A stretch of DNA of 64,000 nt, taken from NCBI GenBank assembly GCA_013373205.1, contig JABXIG010000004.1, positions 62,001 through 126,000 on the forward strand, given 5' to 3'. This stretch comes from Methylocystaceae bacterium (GTDB taxonomy: Bacteria > Pseudomonadota > Alphaproteobacteria > Rhodospirillales > Terasakiellaceae). Below, piece after piece: positions 38,429-47,601 of the stretch. Made by a program: the position numbers and the translations under genes. Below the pieces are notes generated by a model. That model searched no databases and was not told the origin of the DNA. It saw nothing but the letters and a program-made list of their open reading frames with translations. Within the stretch, counting starts at the first letter, position 1. Every line of letters starts with the position of its first letter.

Positions 38429-39412
38429 TTAAACAGTATATTGGTCGATTTTGAATTTTTCGATATTTTCTTGAACCCACTGGATTGTTAATTCCAATCC
38501 TTGGTCAAGAGAGTGGGACGGTTGCCAATTCATTAGTTCAAACGCTTTACGGTTATCAGAACACAATCTTTCCACCTCGCTGGCTTTCGGGCGCAAACGT
38601 TCTTCATCACATAAAATTTCAACATCGCGACCAATCAATTTAATAATTTTCTGGGCTAGCTCACCAATGGAAATTTCTTTACCAACCCCCAGATTGATCG
38701 TTTCACCAATAACATTATCACACTCAGCCATCTGAATAAATCCATCCGCCGTATCATGAACAAACGTTAAATCACGTGTCGGCACCAAACTTCCCAGTTT
38801 AATCTGATCTTTTTTTAATGCTTGTGAAATAACTGTTGGGATAATCGCTCTGGCAGATTGACGTGGACCATAGGTATTAAACGGACGAATAGTCGACACA
38901 GGCAATTCAAAAGAACGATAAAACGATTCTGCCATCATATCAGCACCAATCTTAGACGCTGAATACGGAGACTGTCCCACCAAAGGATGCTCTTCATTAA
39001 TAGGAACAAATTGTGCGGAGCCATAAACCTCACTTGTCGAGGTATGGATCACGCGCGAAACATTATAATCACGCGCGAGCTGCAACACATTCAATGTCCC
39101 CTGAACATTGATTTGTACATAAGACTGCGGTGAACTATAAGAATATGGGATTGCAATCAGTGCTCCCAAATGGAAGATTACATCCACCCCTTTAACAGTT
39201 TTAGACATACTGTCTCTATCCAGCAAATCGCCCAAAGTGACATCGATATCCTTCAAGTATGGGGAATGGTCCAGCCAATCATTTGACCCGGCACTGTTAT
39301 AAAGTACCAATGCCCGAACATTAGCCCCCTTCTGAATCAGTCTTTCGCATAAGTGGCTACCAATAAAACCACCGCCTCCGGTCACTAATACTGTCTTATT
39401 TGACCAATCCAT
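38429..39412 (-). CDS. legB: LegB-type NAD-dependent 4,6-dehydratase
   Basis: A 327-residue extended SDR with TGGGGFIGSHLCERL (10-24), the LegB-like LYNSAGSNDWLD, STSEVYG and catalytic YSASK. LegB dehydrates the nucleotide-activated GlcNAc at the start of the legionaminic acid pathway. It is 2 bases after ptmE, and the order ptmE-legB-legC is a pathway signature. Confidence 0.9.
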   Translation of the reverse strand: MDWSNKTVLVTGGGGFIGSHLCERLIQKGANVRALVLYNSAGSNDWLDHSPYLKDIDVTLGDLLDRDSMSKTVKGVDVIFHLGALIAIPYSYSSPQSYVQINVQGTLNVLQLARDYNVSRVIHTSTSEVYGSAQFVPINEEHPLVGQSPYSASKIGADMMAESFYRSFELPVSTIRPFNTYGPRQSARAIIPTVISQALKKDQIKLGSLVPTRDLTFVHDTADGFIQMAECDNVIGETINLGVGKEISIGELAQKIIKLIGRDVEILCDEERLRPKASEVERLCSDNRKAFELMNWQPSHSLDQGLELTIQWVQENIEKFKIDQYTV

Positions 39413-39414
39413 CT

Positions 39415-40482
39415 TTACTTTCCTAATTTACTTTTTACGTCTTGTTTCGCAGCTTCAAAGTCTTGTGGACGCCCTATATCTTTCCAATATTCGTACAATG
39501 GAAAACACACTACATTTTTATTATGTTCTATTAGCTTTTCCATAAGTGTCGGCATATCGAAATATTGCCCCTTTGGAATAAAATCAAATGCTTCCGGTGC
39601 CAAAATATAAATTCCAGCATTCACCATCCAACGGCTGATAGGTTTTTCCTGCACACCTTTCACAAAAACACCATCTGTTTCCATGACACCAAAAGGCACA
39701 GTATATTCATAAGGTCGAACCGCAACCGTCATCACAGCGTCATTATCATTATGAAATTTGCCGAACATACGAAAATTTAGTTCCGTAATAATATCCCCAT
39801 TCATCACCAAAACAGGTTGTTGCGGCTTTTCCATTATAGATAAGGCACCTGCAGTGCCTAATGGATTATCTTCACGAACATAATCGATTTCTAGTCCGAA
39901 TTCATGACCGTCCCTAAAATAATTGGCGATCTGATCATGCCGATAGTGTGTCGTAACACTGACTTGTCCAATACCACTTTCACGTAATTGTTCAATAATA
40001 CGTTCCATGATTGGCTTACCACCAATCTCTAACATCGGCTTTGGCGTTTCTTTAGTCAATGGCATCAAACGTTTGCCAAAACCACCAGCCATCAAAACCG
40101 CTGCTAGTTGACTGTCACTCTCGAAGACAAGATCATCCAACAAAATCAGATCAACCACCCGGCCTTGTTCGTCAACAATTGGAATTTGATGCAATCGATA
40201 TTCCGTCATCAAAGACAAGATAAATCCATCTTCCGCACCAATCTGCGCAGAAATGGGAGCTTTTGGCGTCGCATCATCTTTGTTCTTCAGAATTTCTGCG
40301 GCAAAAGTTGTCATCTCTGCACTTTGCATCAAAGCACGACGTACATCACCATCCGTTATGGTGCCGACAATATGCTTTTCCCGATCTACAACAATCACAA
40401 TGCCGACAGCATTTTCATTCAGCAACGTTATAATTTCTGAAAGCTGCGTCTCAGCACAGATTAAAATCTTATCAAGGTTCAT
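39415..40482 (-). CDS. ptmE: PtmE-like CBS-domain nucleotidyltransferase
   Basis: The first 115 or so residues form a CBS pair (GTITDGDVRRAL is typical). The rest is a sugar-1-phosphate nucleotidyltransferase with LMAGGFGKRLMPLTKE. In Campylobacter PtmE is the glucosamine-1-phosphate guanylyltransferase feeding the GDP-sugar route to legionaminic acid. The 355 residues match. It starts the cluster ptmE-legB-legC-cytidylyltransferase, with a 228-base gap upstream that probably carries the promoter. Confidence 0.88.
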   Translation of the reverse strand: MNLDKILICAETQLSEIITLLNENAVGIVIVVDREKHIVGTITDGDVRRALMQSAEMTTFAAEILKNKDDATPKAPISAQIGAEDGFILSLMTEYRLHQIPIVDEQGRVVDLILLDDLVFESDSQLAAVLMAGGFGKRLMPLTKETPKPMLEIGGKPIMERIIEQLRESGIGQVSVTTHYRHDQIANYFRDGHEFGLEIDYVREDNPLGTAGALSIMEKPQQPVLVMNGDIITELNFRMFGKFHNDNDAVMTVAVRPYEYTVPFGVMETDGVFVKGVQEKPISRWMVNAGIYILAPEAFDFIPKGQYFDMPTLMEKLIEHNKNVVCFPLYEYWKDIGRPQDFEAAKQDVKSKLGK

Positions 40483-40519
40483 TCTTTTTCTTATAAGCTA
40501 TGCATGGAAGGAATTTAAG

Positions 40520-40610
40520 CGAAAAAAGGATCTTGCTGCATTAGTGTTAAACACTTTAAATGCCATAAACTACATTTGATCATATGCATAACAATGATCC
40601 TTTTTTTTCG
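40520..40610. repeat. Long inverted repeat with an inner dyad upstream of ptmE
   Basis: Arms of 13 and 15 bases (40520-40532 and 40596-40610) are complementary except for two extra A/T pairs. They enclose about 63 bases that hold a separate dyad AGTGTT-A-AACACT (40543-40555). On the plus strand the right arm ends in eight T, but no plus-strand gene precedes it. It lies just upstream of ptmE and could be an operator or leader structure. Confidence 0.4.
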
Positions 40611-40710
40611 TCGTGGCCTCTCATCTTAACTAAGTAGACAACTCCACCCTAGTTTTTATACCTCGCGACCCTCATTTACCAGAAAAATAAGGCGAACATT
40701 TTTTTGAAAT

Positions 40711-41691
40711 TTAAATTTTTTGCAAACCCGGTGTTTGAAGACCTTGATAATCAAAACAAGTTTTACAGAGTGGTAAATCATCATGTCGCATATCTGCCAA
40801 CATAGTACGATATTTATTCAAACGTTTAGATTTCCAGATTTCAGAAATTGTGGATTCTTCAAGATCACCGATCAGCATTAAGTTATCACTATCGCCACAA
40901 CAAGCTGTTACAGTACCATCAAAATTAATAGACAACTTGTCATAAACTTCAGGACATTCTGGGTGTTTTTTGACGACAGATTCTTCTGCTTTAAGCATTT
41001 TCAGCATCTCTACTTCTTTCGGACGCATACGCACTGATTCAATATCAAGGTGTTCCATCACAGTTCGCCCGACAGAGACCTGATCTACCAATCCTTCCAT
41101 CAATTTTCTAAAAGCCTGAACTTGTTCTAATGTTTCGTAAGTAATACTTGTTGAAACCTGTAAAAACGGCTGCTCACGCTCACCTCGCAAATCACGAGTC
41201 AAACGAATAATATCAACCAGTTCATTATAAAAGTCTGTGTTGCGCATTTCTTCAAAACTTTTAGCATCAATACCTTGGAATGAAAACTTTAACGAAGACA
41301 GGCCTGCATCCATTAATTCTGTAATCATTTTCTCATTAAGGTAGCTGCCATTCGTATTAATATGCGTAAGGCTACCAGCATCTGTTGCAGCTCGAATAAA
41401 TTCAACCAACTGCTTATGCATAGTTGGTTCCCCAAAACGGATAAAACGTAACGGCGTTTTATGTTCTTTAACTTCATCAAGAATCTTATAAAACAGCTCT
41501 TCAGTCATAAAGCCGCTTTTACGTTTCATTGAAAACGTCCCTGTCGGACACATCAAGCATCTGAAATTACACGTGTTTGTTAGCTCTACATCAATCAACC
41601 GAGGAAAATCTGGGAGATTATTCAATTTCTCCTTTGAGTTTCCTTCATTCATTTTACTGTAGATTTCGCTTAGGGGAGACTTTTTACTCAT
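40711..41691 (-). CDS. Radical SAM/SPASM protein
   Basis: A 326-residue protein with CNFRCLMC (Cys41, Cys45, Cys48) and C-terminal Cys segments ACCGDSDN and CKTCFDYQG, expected for SPASM auxiliary clusters. It differs from the other radical SAM protein in lacking the long N-terminal extension. ATG 41691 has GGA 6 bases upstream. It ends just before the ptmE promoter gap. Substrate unknown; a radical sugar modification is suggested by place. Confidence 0.85.
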   Translation of the reverse strand: MSKKSPLSEIYSKMNEGNSKEKLNNLPDFPRLIDVELTNTCNFRCLMCPTGTFSMKRKSGFMTEELFYKILDEVKEHKTPLRFIRFGEPTMHKQLVEFIRAATDAGSLTHINTNGSYLNEKMITELMDAGLSSLKFSFQGIDAKSFEEMRNTDFYNELVDIIRLTRDLRGEREQPFLQVSTSITYETLEQVQAFRKLMEGLVDQVSVGRTVMEHLDIESVRMRPKEVEMLKMLKAEESVVKKHPECPEVYDKLSINFDGTVTACCGDSDNLMLIGDLEESTISEIWKSKRLNKYRTMLADMRHDDLPLCKTCFDYQGLQTPGLQKI

Positions 41692-41747
41692 CACTTTTCC
41701 ATTTTAATCAATTATCACGCTCAATAAGTATGCTTTTAGACTTTATC

Positions 41748-43700
41748 CTATTCTTTAAGCATATTCTCAAGCTTCATTAACATCGTGTCTACCGGATACT
41801 TGTTAGAAGCGAGATAATGACTTTCTCTTATACGAGAGAACTCTTTTGAATCAACACCATCATAACCTTGCAAGATATTAAGTGCCCGCTTTTCTAAATC
41901 TTCATAATTATGTACAAAAACACCTATATTTTCATAATCATAAACATCTGACACATTATGCGTTCGCATCGGTGTCCAATCATGAAATAATACCGGAATA
42001 CCAACAGACATAGCTTCATCACCGAGTGAGGTTTGTCGCCCAATAACTAAGTCTGCCTTAGACACAAGCTTGTAAGAAACATCCATTTCATCATAATTGG
42101 AATTTACCTCAACATTGGACTTTTGTGAGATTTCTGCAAGTGTGTTTTTGAAATAATCTATTTTTGTCCATTCAATATTTTTACCACGAATCACAAAATG
42201 TGCTTCTGGTATCTTATCCGCAAGCCGCAGAATATCCTGATAAAATGCATTATTGGCTTTCCAACAGATCATTGAATTATCACTGTCAGAAAACGGGTCG
42301 GCATCAGAATGGAAATCCAAAACAACCACCAATTTCTTATATGGTTTTCCATTATTAACCTGAATCAAGTCATCCTGAATTCGATATTCACGTAACCTCT
42401 GAGACCGAACCAAGCCGATCGCTACAATATCTTTAATTGAGTGAAATCTATTCTGTTCAATTCTTTTCTTAATTTTCGGCCCGCTCACAAAATAAAGATC
42501 AAATATAGGATGAAAGGATGGATGATACATTTGGATCAAACGTTCCTGCAAAGCAACAACTTTGACTCCATGCGCTTGCAAGGCCATTGAAAGCAAGGAG
42601 GGAAACAAGAAATCATACCCAACTAAAGCGACCTTTGCTTGGAGAAATGAAGCGCCGCCACTCTTATAAAATTTCACAAAAGTGATGTATGAACGCAGCA
42701 TAATCATGATGGCCGTTATTCTGTCTTTTAACCGAGCCACATGTCTTGAATTCTGCCAAAAAATTGATAACGCACTTAAAAGCTGACATAAAGTGCGTTT
42801 ATTCAGCCCCAAACTCATATTCAAAAAGATATGAGGAATAGCCATGTCATTATAATAAATCCTTGAATTGTCGAGCAGGTCGTCAGACACTTCTACATGC
42901 ATGATATTCTGCTGATGAAAAGGACTATCAGCATCTTCGCAATAATAATGATCTTTATAAAACAAGTTACCATAAACAACCCCACGATGAGGAAAATACA
43001 GTACCTTTTGCGAAGCCTTTGTCACCTCTTCTACCGGTTTTTGGTTATCGGTCCGAATGTTTTGCTGTTTAAACAGAGAGATACATTTACCAAAAAGACG
43101 GCGTCCAAACTTCCAACCCATTGCAAAGACAGACTGAATCTTCAAAAAGAAACAGGGATAATAATTGATAAAACCTGAAATATCTTTGGAAAGAATATAA
43201 CTTTGAACACTATTGGCTGGATAAAATGCACATACAGAATATCCTTGCTTTTTTAACTTAAGGCCAACTGTAAGAAATTCCCCAAAACCAAGAGCATGTC
43301 CAACAATCTGTTCATATAAAACGATTTTAATCTTTTCTTGGGAATCACTTACCTCTTTAAAAATATCTGGCAAATCATCGAATAATACATCTGTAAATAA
43401 TCTGTCAAATAACTTTTCCGCATAAACGGGTGCATTGATAGCATAGCCATAAGGCATAGATCCTTCACCATCACAAAAATGGAACTTGTTGACGCCCCAT
43501 TTTTTCAAAGCGTTTTCATATTTTTCACTGCTTTTATAATGTTCACGCAATGCATCTGGAAAAAACATATAAACCACATGAAAACCTGCCAACGATAACA
43601 GCTTTAAAATTGGCAAATACCAAAGAGATAGTTTTTCAACCAAGATAAGCTTGCCTCGACAAGTTAATCTTGGTTTTTCTTCAGGAGACCCATAATCCAT
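41748..43700 (-). CDS. Unassigned 650-residue polysaccharide-locus protein
   Basis: I cannot name a family securely. There is no signal peptide; the hydrophobic runs near residues 30-45 are short. The last third has a GT-B look: LVVVLDFHSDADPFSD, then ADLVIGRQTSLGDEAMSVG and VLFHDW, where a transferase would bind its donor. It might be a glycosyltransferase or a phosphotransferase relative. Composition is very A/T-rich. A 285-base gap with a hairpin lies upstream. Confidence 0.55.
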   Translation of the reverse strand: MDYGSPEEKPRLTCRGKLILVEKLSLWYLPILKLLSLAGFHVVYMFFPDALREHYKSSEKYENALKKWGVNKFHFCDGEGSMPYGYAINAPVYAEKLFDRLFTDVLFDDLPDIFKEVSDSQEKIKIVLYEQIVGHALGFGEFLTVGLKLKKQGYSVCAFYPANSVQSYILSKDISGFINYYPCFFLKIQSVFAMGWKFGRRLFGKCISLFKQQNIRTDNQKPVEEVTKASQKVLYFPHRGVVYGNLFYKDHYYCEDADSPFHQQNIMHVEVSDDLLDNSRIYYNDMAIPHIFLNMSLGLNKRTLCQLLSALSIFWQNSRHVARLKDRITAIMIMLRSYITFVKFYKSGGASFLQAKVALVGYDFLFPSLLSMALQAHGVKVVALQERLIQMYHPSFHPIFDLYFVSGPKIKKRIEQNRFHSIKDIVAIGLVRSQRLREYRIQDDLIQVNNGKPYKKLVVVLDFHSDADPFSDSDNSMICWKANNAFYQDILRLADKIPEAHFVIRGKNIEWTKIDYFKNTLAEISQKSNVEVNSNYDEMDVSYKLVSKADLVIGRQTSLGDEAMSVGIPVLFHDWTPMRTHNVSDVYDYENIGVFVHNYEDLEKRALNILQGYDGVDSKEFSRIRESHYLASNKYPVDTMLMKLENMLKE

Positions 43701-43743
43701 TTTTGATCTTCACGGCTCTATTCACATGTTAAAACGTACTAAT

Positions 43744-43764
43744 GATATAGCGATACGCTATATC
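43744..43764. repeat. Perfect 9-bp inverted repeat upstream of the 41748-43700 gene
   Basis: GATATAGCG and CGCTATATC enclose ATA, 44 bases before the start of the next gene. On the minus strand no T-run follows at once, so a regulator-binding site is at least as likely as a terminator for the upstream methyltransferase gene. Confidence 0.4.
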
Positions 43765-43985
43765 CCGCTTTCCAACAGAGAAATAAATCCTCCATTTAAT
43801 CCAGTTAAATTTCCAATCCGTACATCAAGAAAGAACTGACCGTTCTATTCAAAATAGCCAAAGCCAGTTTTTAAGGTCGAAAGTTTGCAGAAAAAGTTTT
43901 TGCGACAGAAACCTTCTCCTCCCTTTCTTGCTAACGTAAATGGGTACACTTAAATCAACGCATAAATATTAGTCTTCAACTTTAT

Positions 43986-44756
43986 TTATTCGATGATCAA
44001 ATAAGACTGTGTTGGACTGAAACGACTATGTCTAATTTTATATGAATCCAGCCCCAAGACTTCCTGCAAGGCTAAGGTTTCACCTGGATATGTATTGCAG
44101 TTAAGCTCATCAAAACCAATAACACTACCTTTTGTTAAACGATCTTTGATGGCTTCAAGACAAGCTTTAGTCGGCGTATAAATATCAAAGTCAAAATAAG
44201 CCAAAGAAATAATTGTATGAGGGTTATCATCCAGATACCGTTCGATACCTTCAACCGCATCCCCTTTAACAAGTTCATATTTCTTGATGTGGGAAATAGG
44301 GCTTTCTTGTTCGTGATAATCCAAAACCTGCGTCAGATATTCATCGTAATTATCACTAACATTATAAGCCCCAACAGCAATAACATCATCATCGCCATCT
44401 TTCGCATCCACAGAAGGAAAACCTTCAAAAGTATCGAAGCCTATGATCTTACGATTATGATTAAAAGGTTCATAAATACCGCGCATCGCCTCATACATGG
44501 CAAGGTTTTTACCCCAGCGAACCCCAAATTCCATGATCACACCATGGACATCAATAATATGTTGATACATTTCATTGATAAACAAAACCTGTGACAAGTT
44601 TTGACGGTTTATAAAAAGTGGCAAGTTTTGCATCAGCTCATTATCAGGGATCGGGCATTCCTTGAATAAATTGACAATCCCTTGACGCATTTCTTGTTCT
44701 TGCGTTGATGAATTCCACTTTGCCTTAATATCAATCTCTTTTTTCTTATCAGTCAT
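43986..44756 (-). CDS. TylF/MycF-type methyltransferase
   Basis: A 256-residue protein with FGVRWGKNLAMYEAM, IGFDTFEGFPS, FDFDIYTPTKACLEA and GFDELNC, the order seen in macrocin O-methyltransferase-like (TylF/MycF) enzymes, which bind SAM and Mg2+. It probably O-methylates a sugar or the chain end. ATG 44756 is preferred over a GTG four codons upstream. It lies 17 bases after another methyltransferase gene. Confidence 0.8.
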   Translation of the reverse strand: MTDKKKEIDIKAKWNSSTQEQEMRQGIVNLFKECPIPDNELMQNLPLFINRQNLSQVLFINEMYQHIIDVHGVIMEFGVRWGKNLAMYEAMRGIYEPFNHNRKIIGFDTFEGFPSVDAKDGDDDVIAVGAYNVSDNYDEYLTQVLDYHEQESPISHIKKYELVKGDAVEGIERYLDDNPHTIISLAYFDFDIYTPTKACLEAIKDRLTKGSVIGFDELNCNTYPGETLALQEVLGLDSYKIRHSRFSPTQSYLIIE

Positions 44757-44773
44757 TTTATCCAACACCTAAA

Positions 44774-45451
44774 CTAATATTTTGCCCAAACGAGCCATTC
44801 AAAAATATCTATTTTTTCTTCCTGCTCGGTCCGCAAACTGTAATCTATTTTCAGCTCATCAAAGTCCTGAAAAATCAGTTGTAGATCATTTTTATTAAAG
44901 AAATGAGCAACAGCATTTCCACTACACGGTCCTTGCGTCGGGTTCAATCTTGTTCTATCTCCAACACGTTCACCACTATCACTTCCCGTCGTTTTATCAC
45001 CAAACATCTTACCAAAGAAAAATCCACCTTTTTTTAAGGTACGTTTCACTTCATGAACAACAGTTTTAATGTCATCAAACTTATTCGCATAAAGGCCTTC
45101 AACGTCAATAACGGCATCAAAATAATCATCCGGCCAGGGTAAATTGACAAAATTACCCACCTTCAAATCAACGCTTGGCGGCAAAGACGGTAAACCTTCT
45201 TTTTCCAACCTCTGTTGTGCCTGAGCAATAGCCGTTTTAGAACCATCAATCCCAGCCACACTATAACCTTCTCGCACAAGATACCAAATATTGGGACCTG
45301 GCCCGCATCCGATTTCCAAAATTTTGATACTTGATTTATTTTCTACTTTGCGAAAATTACGCGCAATTGTACGGACCAGCTCTTCTGGTGGATATGCACC
45401 CCATCCCTGTGAAGCGAATATATCTTCCCAATAATCTAAATAATTTTCCAC
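44774..45451 (-). CDS. Class I SAM-dependent methyltransferase
   Basis: A 225-residue Rossmann methyltransferase with ILEIGCGPGPNIWYL for SAM binding and NLPWPDDYFDAVIDVEGL as the acidic loop segment. The start is GTG at 45451 with GGTGG upstream; no ATG is near. It is paired with the TylF-like gene. Target not known. Confidence 0.83.
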   Translation of the reverse strand: MENYLDYWEDIFASQGWGAYPPEELVRTIARNFRKVENKSSIKILEIGCGPGPNIWYLVREGYSVAGIDGSKTAIAQAQQRLEKEGLPSLPPSVDLKVGNFVNLPWPDDYFDAVIDVEGLYANKFDDIKTVVHEVKRTLKKGGFFFGKMFGDKTTGSDSGERVGDRTRLNPTQGPCSGNAVAHFFNKNDLQLIFQDFDELKIDYSLRTEQEEKIDIFEWLVWAKY

Positions 45452-45474
45452 ACTGATCCACCCTACTTCAGAAC

Positions 45475-46530
45475 CTAAATATCATAAAATTGAAATCGTG
45501 ATGATATAATTTGATGTCCAGCTTCAGAAAGTTCCAACTTTAGTTTTTGATAACGCTCATTATTCCAGATTGTACCCCCGATAAACGAGGGATAGACGCC
45601 TTCTGGAGCATAAGCCTTCTTATACTTAAAAATACCATCTTCAGCCTGATGACCACCACCAAGCAAATAATAACGACATCCCATTTTATGAGTCGTTTCA
45701 ATAATCGCTTTCTTCAAAAGGGGGTTTGCTGCCAGTGGCAAAGCTTCATGCCTTGTCCCGCCCAAAAATGAATGAGAATAATCCCCATGTAACAGGACTA
45801 ATTCACACGATACAATCGTCCCTTCATGACGTGCATAAAAGAACAGGAAATCCTCTTTTAACAAGGTTTCTAGGTTTCTGAAATATTCTTCAGGAAAATA
45901 ATGGAAGTCACTAGCGTTATTGCGATCCATTGTTTTGTAATAAATCGCCAGAAAGTCATCCAGATGATCTATAGAGTTCTCACAGAACCATTCCACACCA
46001 TTACGAATTGCTTTTTTAACATCCTTGCGCACTGAAGACTTAAAAGAACGATTTATCTCGTCCATATCTCGTTGAAGATCGGCAATAACAAACCCGCCAA
46101 TTTCCATCGCTTTGCCCTGATGAGGTATGAGGTCATGATTTCCAATGACTGGATGAAAACGATCAAAACTACAAAATACATTTTTATCAGAAAAATAGTT
46201 CTCGAGCTCTCGATAAAACAACTTAAAGACTACATCTTCAGCTTGACCGACGATCCCCCCACGTCCGTAAAGACTAACCGTGTCATAAAAGCCATCAACA
46301 TTCGGATCGTCAATAAATGTACATAAATTGCGCAAGACAAACGGATACATTAACAAGTTACCCTGTTCATCGTTCCAAATAGCGCATTGTACTTTATCTT
46401 GTGCATTTATTGTTTTTTGGCAAAGTTGGGCAAAACCAGATGTATAAAAAACATCTTTCTGATTGCGCTCTAATATATTAAAGCATTGATCCCAAAATGG
46501 GTTATCGCTGCTAATTACTTGAAAAATCAT
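45475..46530 (-). CDS. FemAB/GNAT-like acyltransferase
   Basis: The 351 residues look like the FemAB-like double GNAT fold: FKSSVRKDVKKAIRNGVEW in the middle and HSFLGGTRHEALPLAAN plus YLLGGGH in the second half. Relatives transfer acetyl or aminoacyl groups. The legionaminic pathway here lacks a recognisable LegH acetyltransferase, so this gene, downstream of neuB on the same strand, may fill that step. It may instead aminoacylate the glycan. Confidence 0.72.
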   Translation of the reverse strand: MIFQVISSDNPFWDQCFNILERNQKDVFYTSGFAQLCQKTINAQDKVQCAIWNDEQGNLLMYPFVLRNLCTFIDDPNVDGFYDTVSLYGRGGIVGQAEDVVFKLFYRELENYFSDKNVFCSFDRFHPVIGNHDLIPHQGKAMEIGGFVIADLQRDMDEINRSFKSSVRKDVKKAIRNGVEWFCENSIDHLDDFLAIYYKTMDRNNASDFHYFPEEYFRNLETLLKEDFLFFYARHEGTIVSCELVLLHGDYSHSFLGGTRHEALPLAANPLLKKAIIETTHKMGCRYYLLGGGHQAEDGIFKYKKAYAPEGVYPSFIGGTIWNNERYQKLKLELSEAGHQIISSRFQFYDI

Positions 46531-46547
46531 AATAAAACAGAATCAAT

Positions 46548-47594
46548 TCAGGTTTTTTTGATCATTGACCAATCAATCACTTTATCTTCTTCAATTCGAC
46601 ATGTGACTGCGGATCCAACTACAAGATCGATATATTTAGGTTCAATACCATCCACAACTTTTTTGAAAATCAGGTCTTCTTCCCGAATTGTGTCACCAAC
46701 ATTTAATTCCCGCGCCGCAACCAAAAAACGACGAAATGCTTGGCGTACGTTTTCCTCACAAGGCATAATACGTTTTACCCCATCACCTAGGGCTTTATAT
46801 GCATTTTTTAGCGCAACACAATAATGCTTCATTTCCTCTGGGTTCAAAGAGGCTTGATGGTCTGGCCCCCCCATATCTTTATCCAGCGTCAGATGTTTTT
46901 CGAAGATTCGTGCCCCCATTGCCACAGCCGCACACGCCACTTCCACGCCTTTGGTATGATCAGAAAAACCAATAGGATAGCCAAACATATCTTTTAGGCT
47001 GCTAATGACGCGCAGGTTCATATCCTCTTCTGGCGCAGGATAGGATGAAACACAATGTAAAATGATTAATTGATTGTTCGTTTTCGCCATAGCTTCTACA
47101 CCAAGGGCAAGTTCAGAAATTGTACTGGCCCCAGTCGAAAAGATAATTGGCAAACCGAATTCCGCTAATTTTGCAAGAAACGGCGTATTGGTTACATCCT
47201 GCGAAGCTGTTTTATAAAGATCAACCCCAAGCTCTTTTAAAAAACACGCACTACCCAGCTCATCAGGGGTGGAGAAAAACATAATACCTTTCTCTTCACA
47301 ATAAGCTTTAATCTGGCGAAACTGATCAAAAGATAATTCCAGCTTTTTAACCGTGTCAAATTCCGATTCATTTATATCGGTCGCACGTTTTTGATAATCT
47401 GGCTTCAAAGATTGTTCTTTACTGTATACCTTTTCAGTAATCCAAGTTTGAAACTTAACAGCATCACAGCCTGCCATGACTGCCGCATCAACAAGATCAA
47501 ACGCCGTTTGCAAGTCACCATTATGGTTCACACCTGCTTCAGCAATAATAAATAAATCTGATTCAGATTTCTCGATTAATTCCTTGTAGTTCAT
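46548..47594 (-). CDS. neuB: N-acetylneuraminate synthase family, LegI-type, with SAF domain
   Basis: Condenses phosphoenolpyruvate with a six-carbon amino sugar to give a nonulosonic acid. The TIM-barrel domain has IIAEAGVNHNGD and DAVKFQTW, with FSDHTKG later. The C-terminal SAF/antifreeze-like domain is present (RFLVAARELNVGDTI onwards). ATG 47594 gives 348 residues; a TTG six codons earlier would overlap the upstream gene. It most likely serves the legionaminic route. Confidence 0.9.
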   Translation of the reverse strand: MNYKELIEKSESDLFIIAEAGVNHNGDLQTAFDLVDAAVMAGCDAVKFQTWITEKVYSKEQSLKPDYQKRATDINESEFDTVKKLELSFDQFRQIKAYCEEKGIMFFSTPDELGSACFLKELGVDLYKTASQDVTNTPFLAKLAEFGLPIIFSTGASTISELALGVEAMAKTNNQLIILHCVSSYPAPEEDMNLRVISSLKDMFGYPIGFSDHTKGVEVACAAVAMGARIFEKHLTLDKDMGGPDHQASLNPEEMKHYCVALKNAYKALGDGVKRIMPCEENVRQAFRRFLVAARELNVGDTIREEDLIFKKVVDGIEPKYIDLVVGSAVTCRIEEDKVIDWSMIKKT

Positions 47595-47601
47595 AACGTG
47601 C

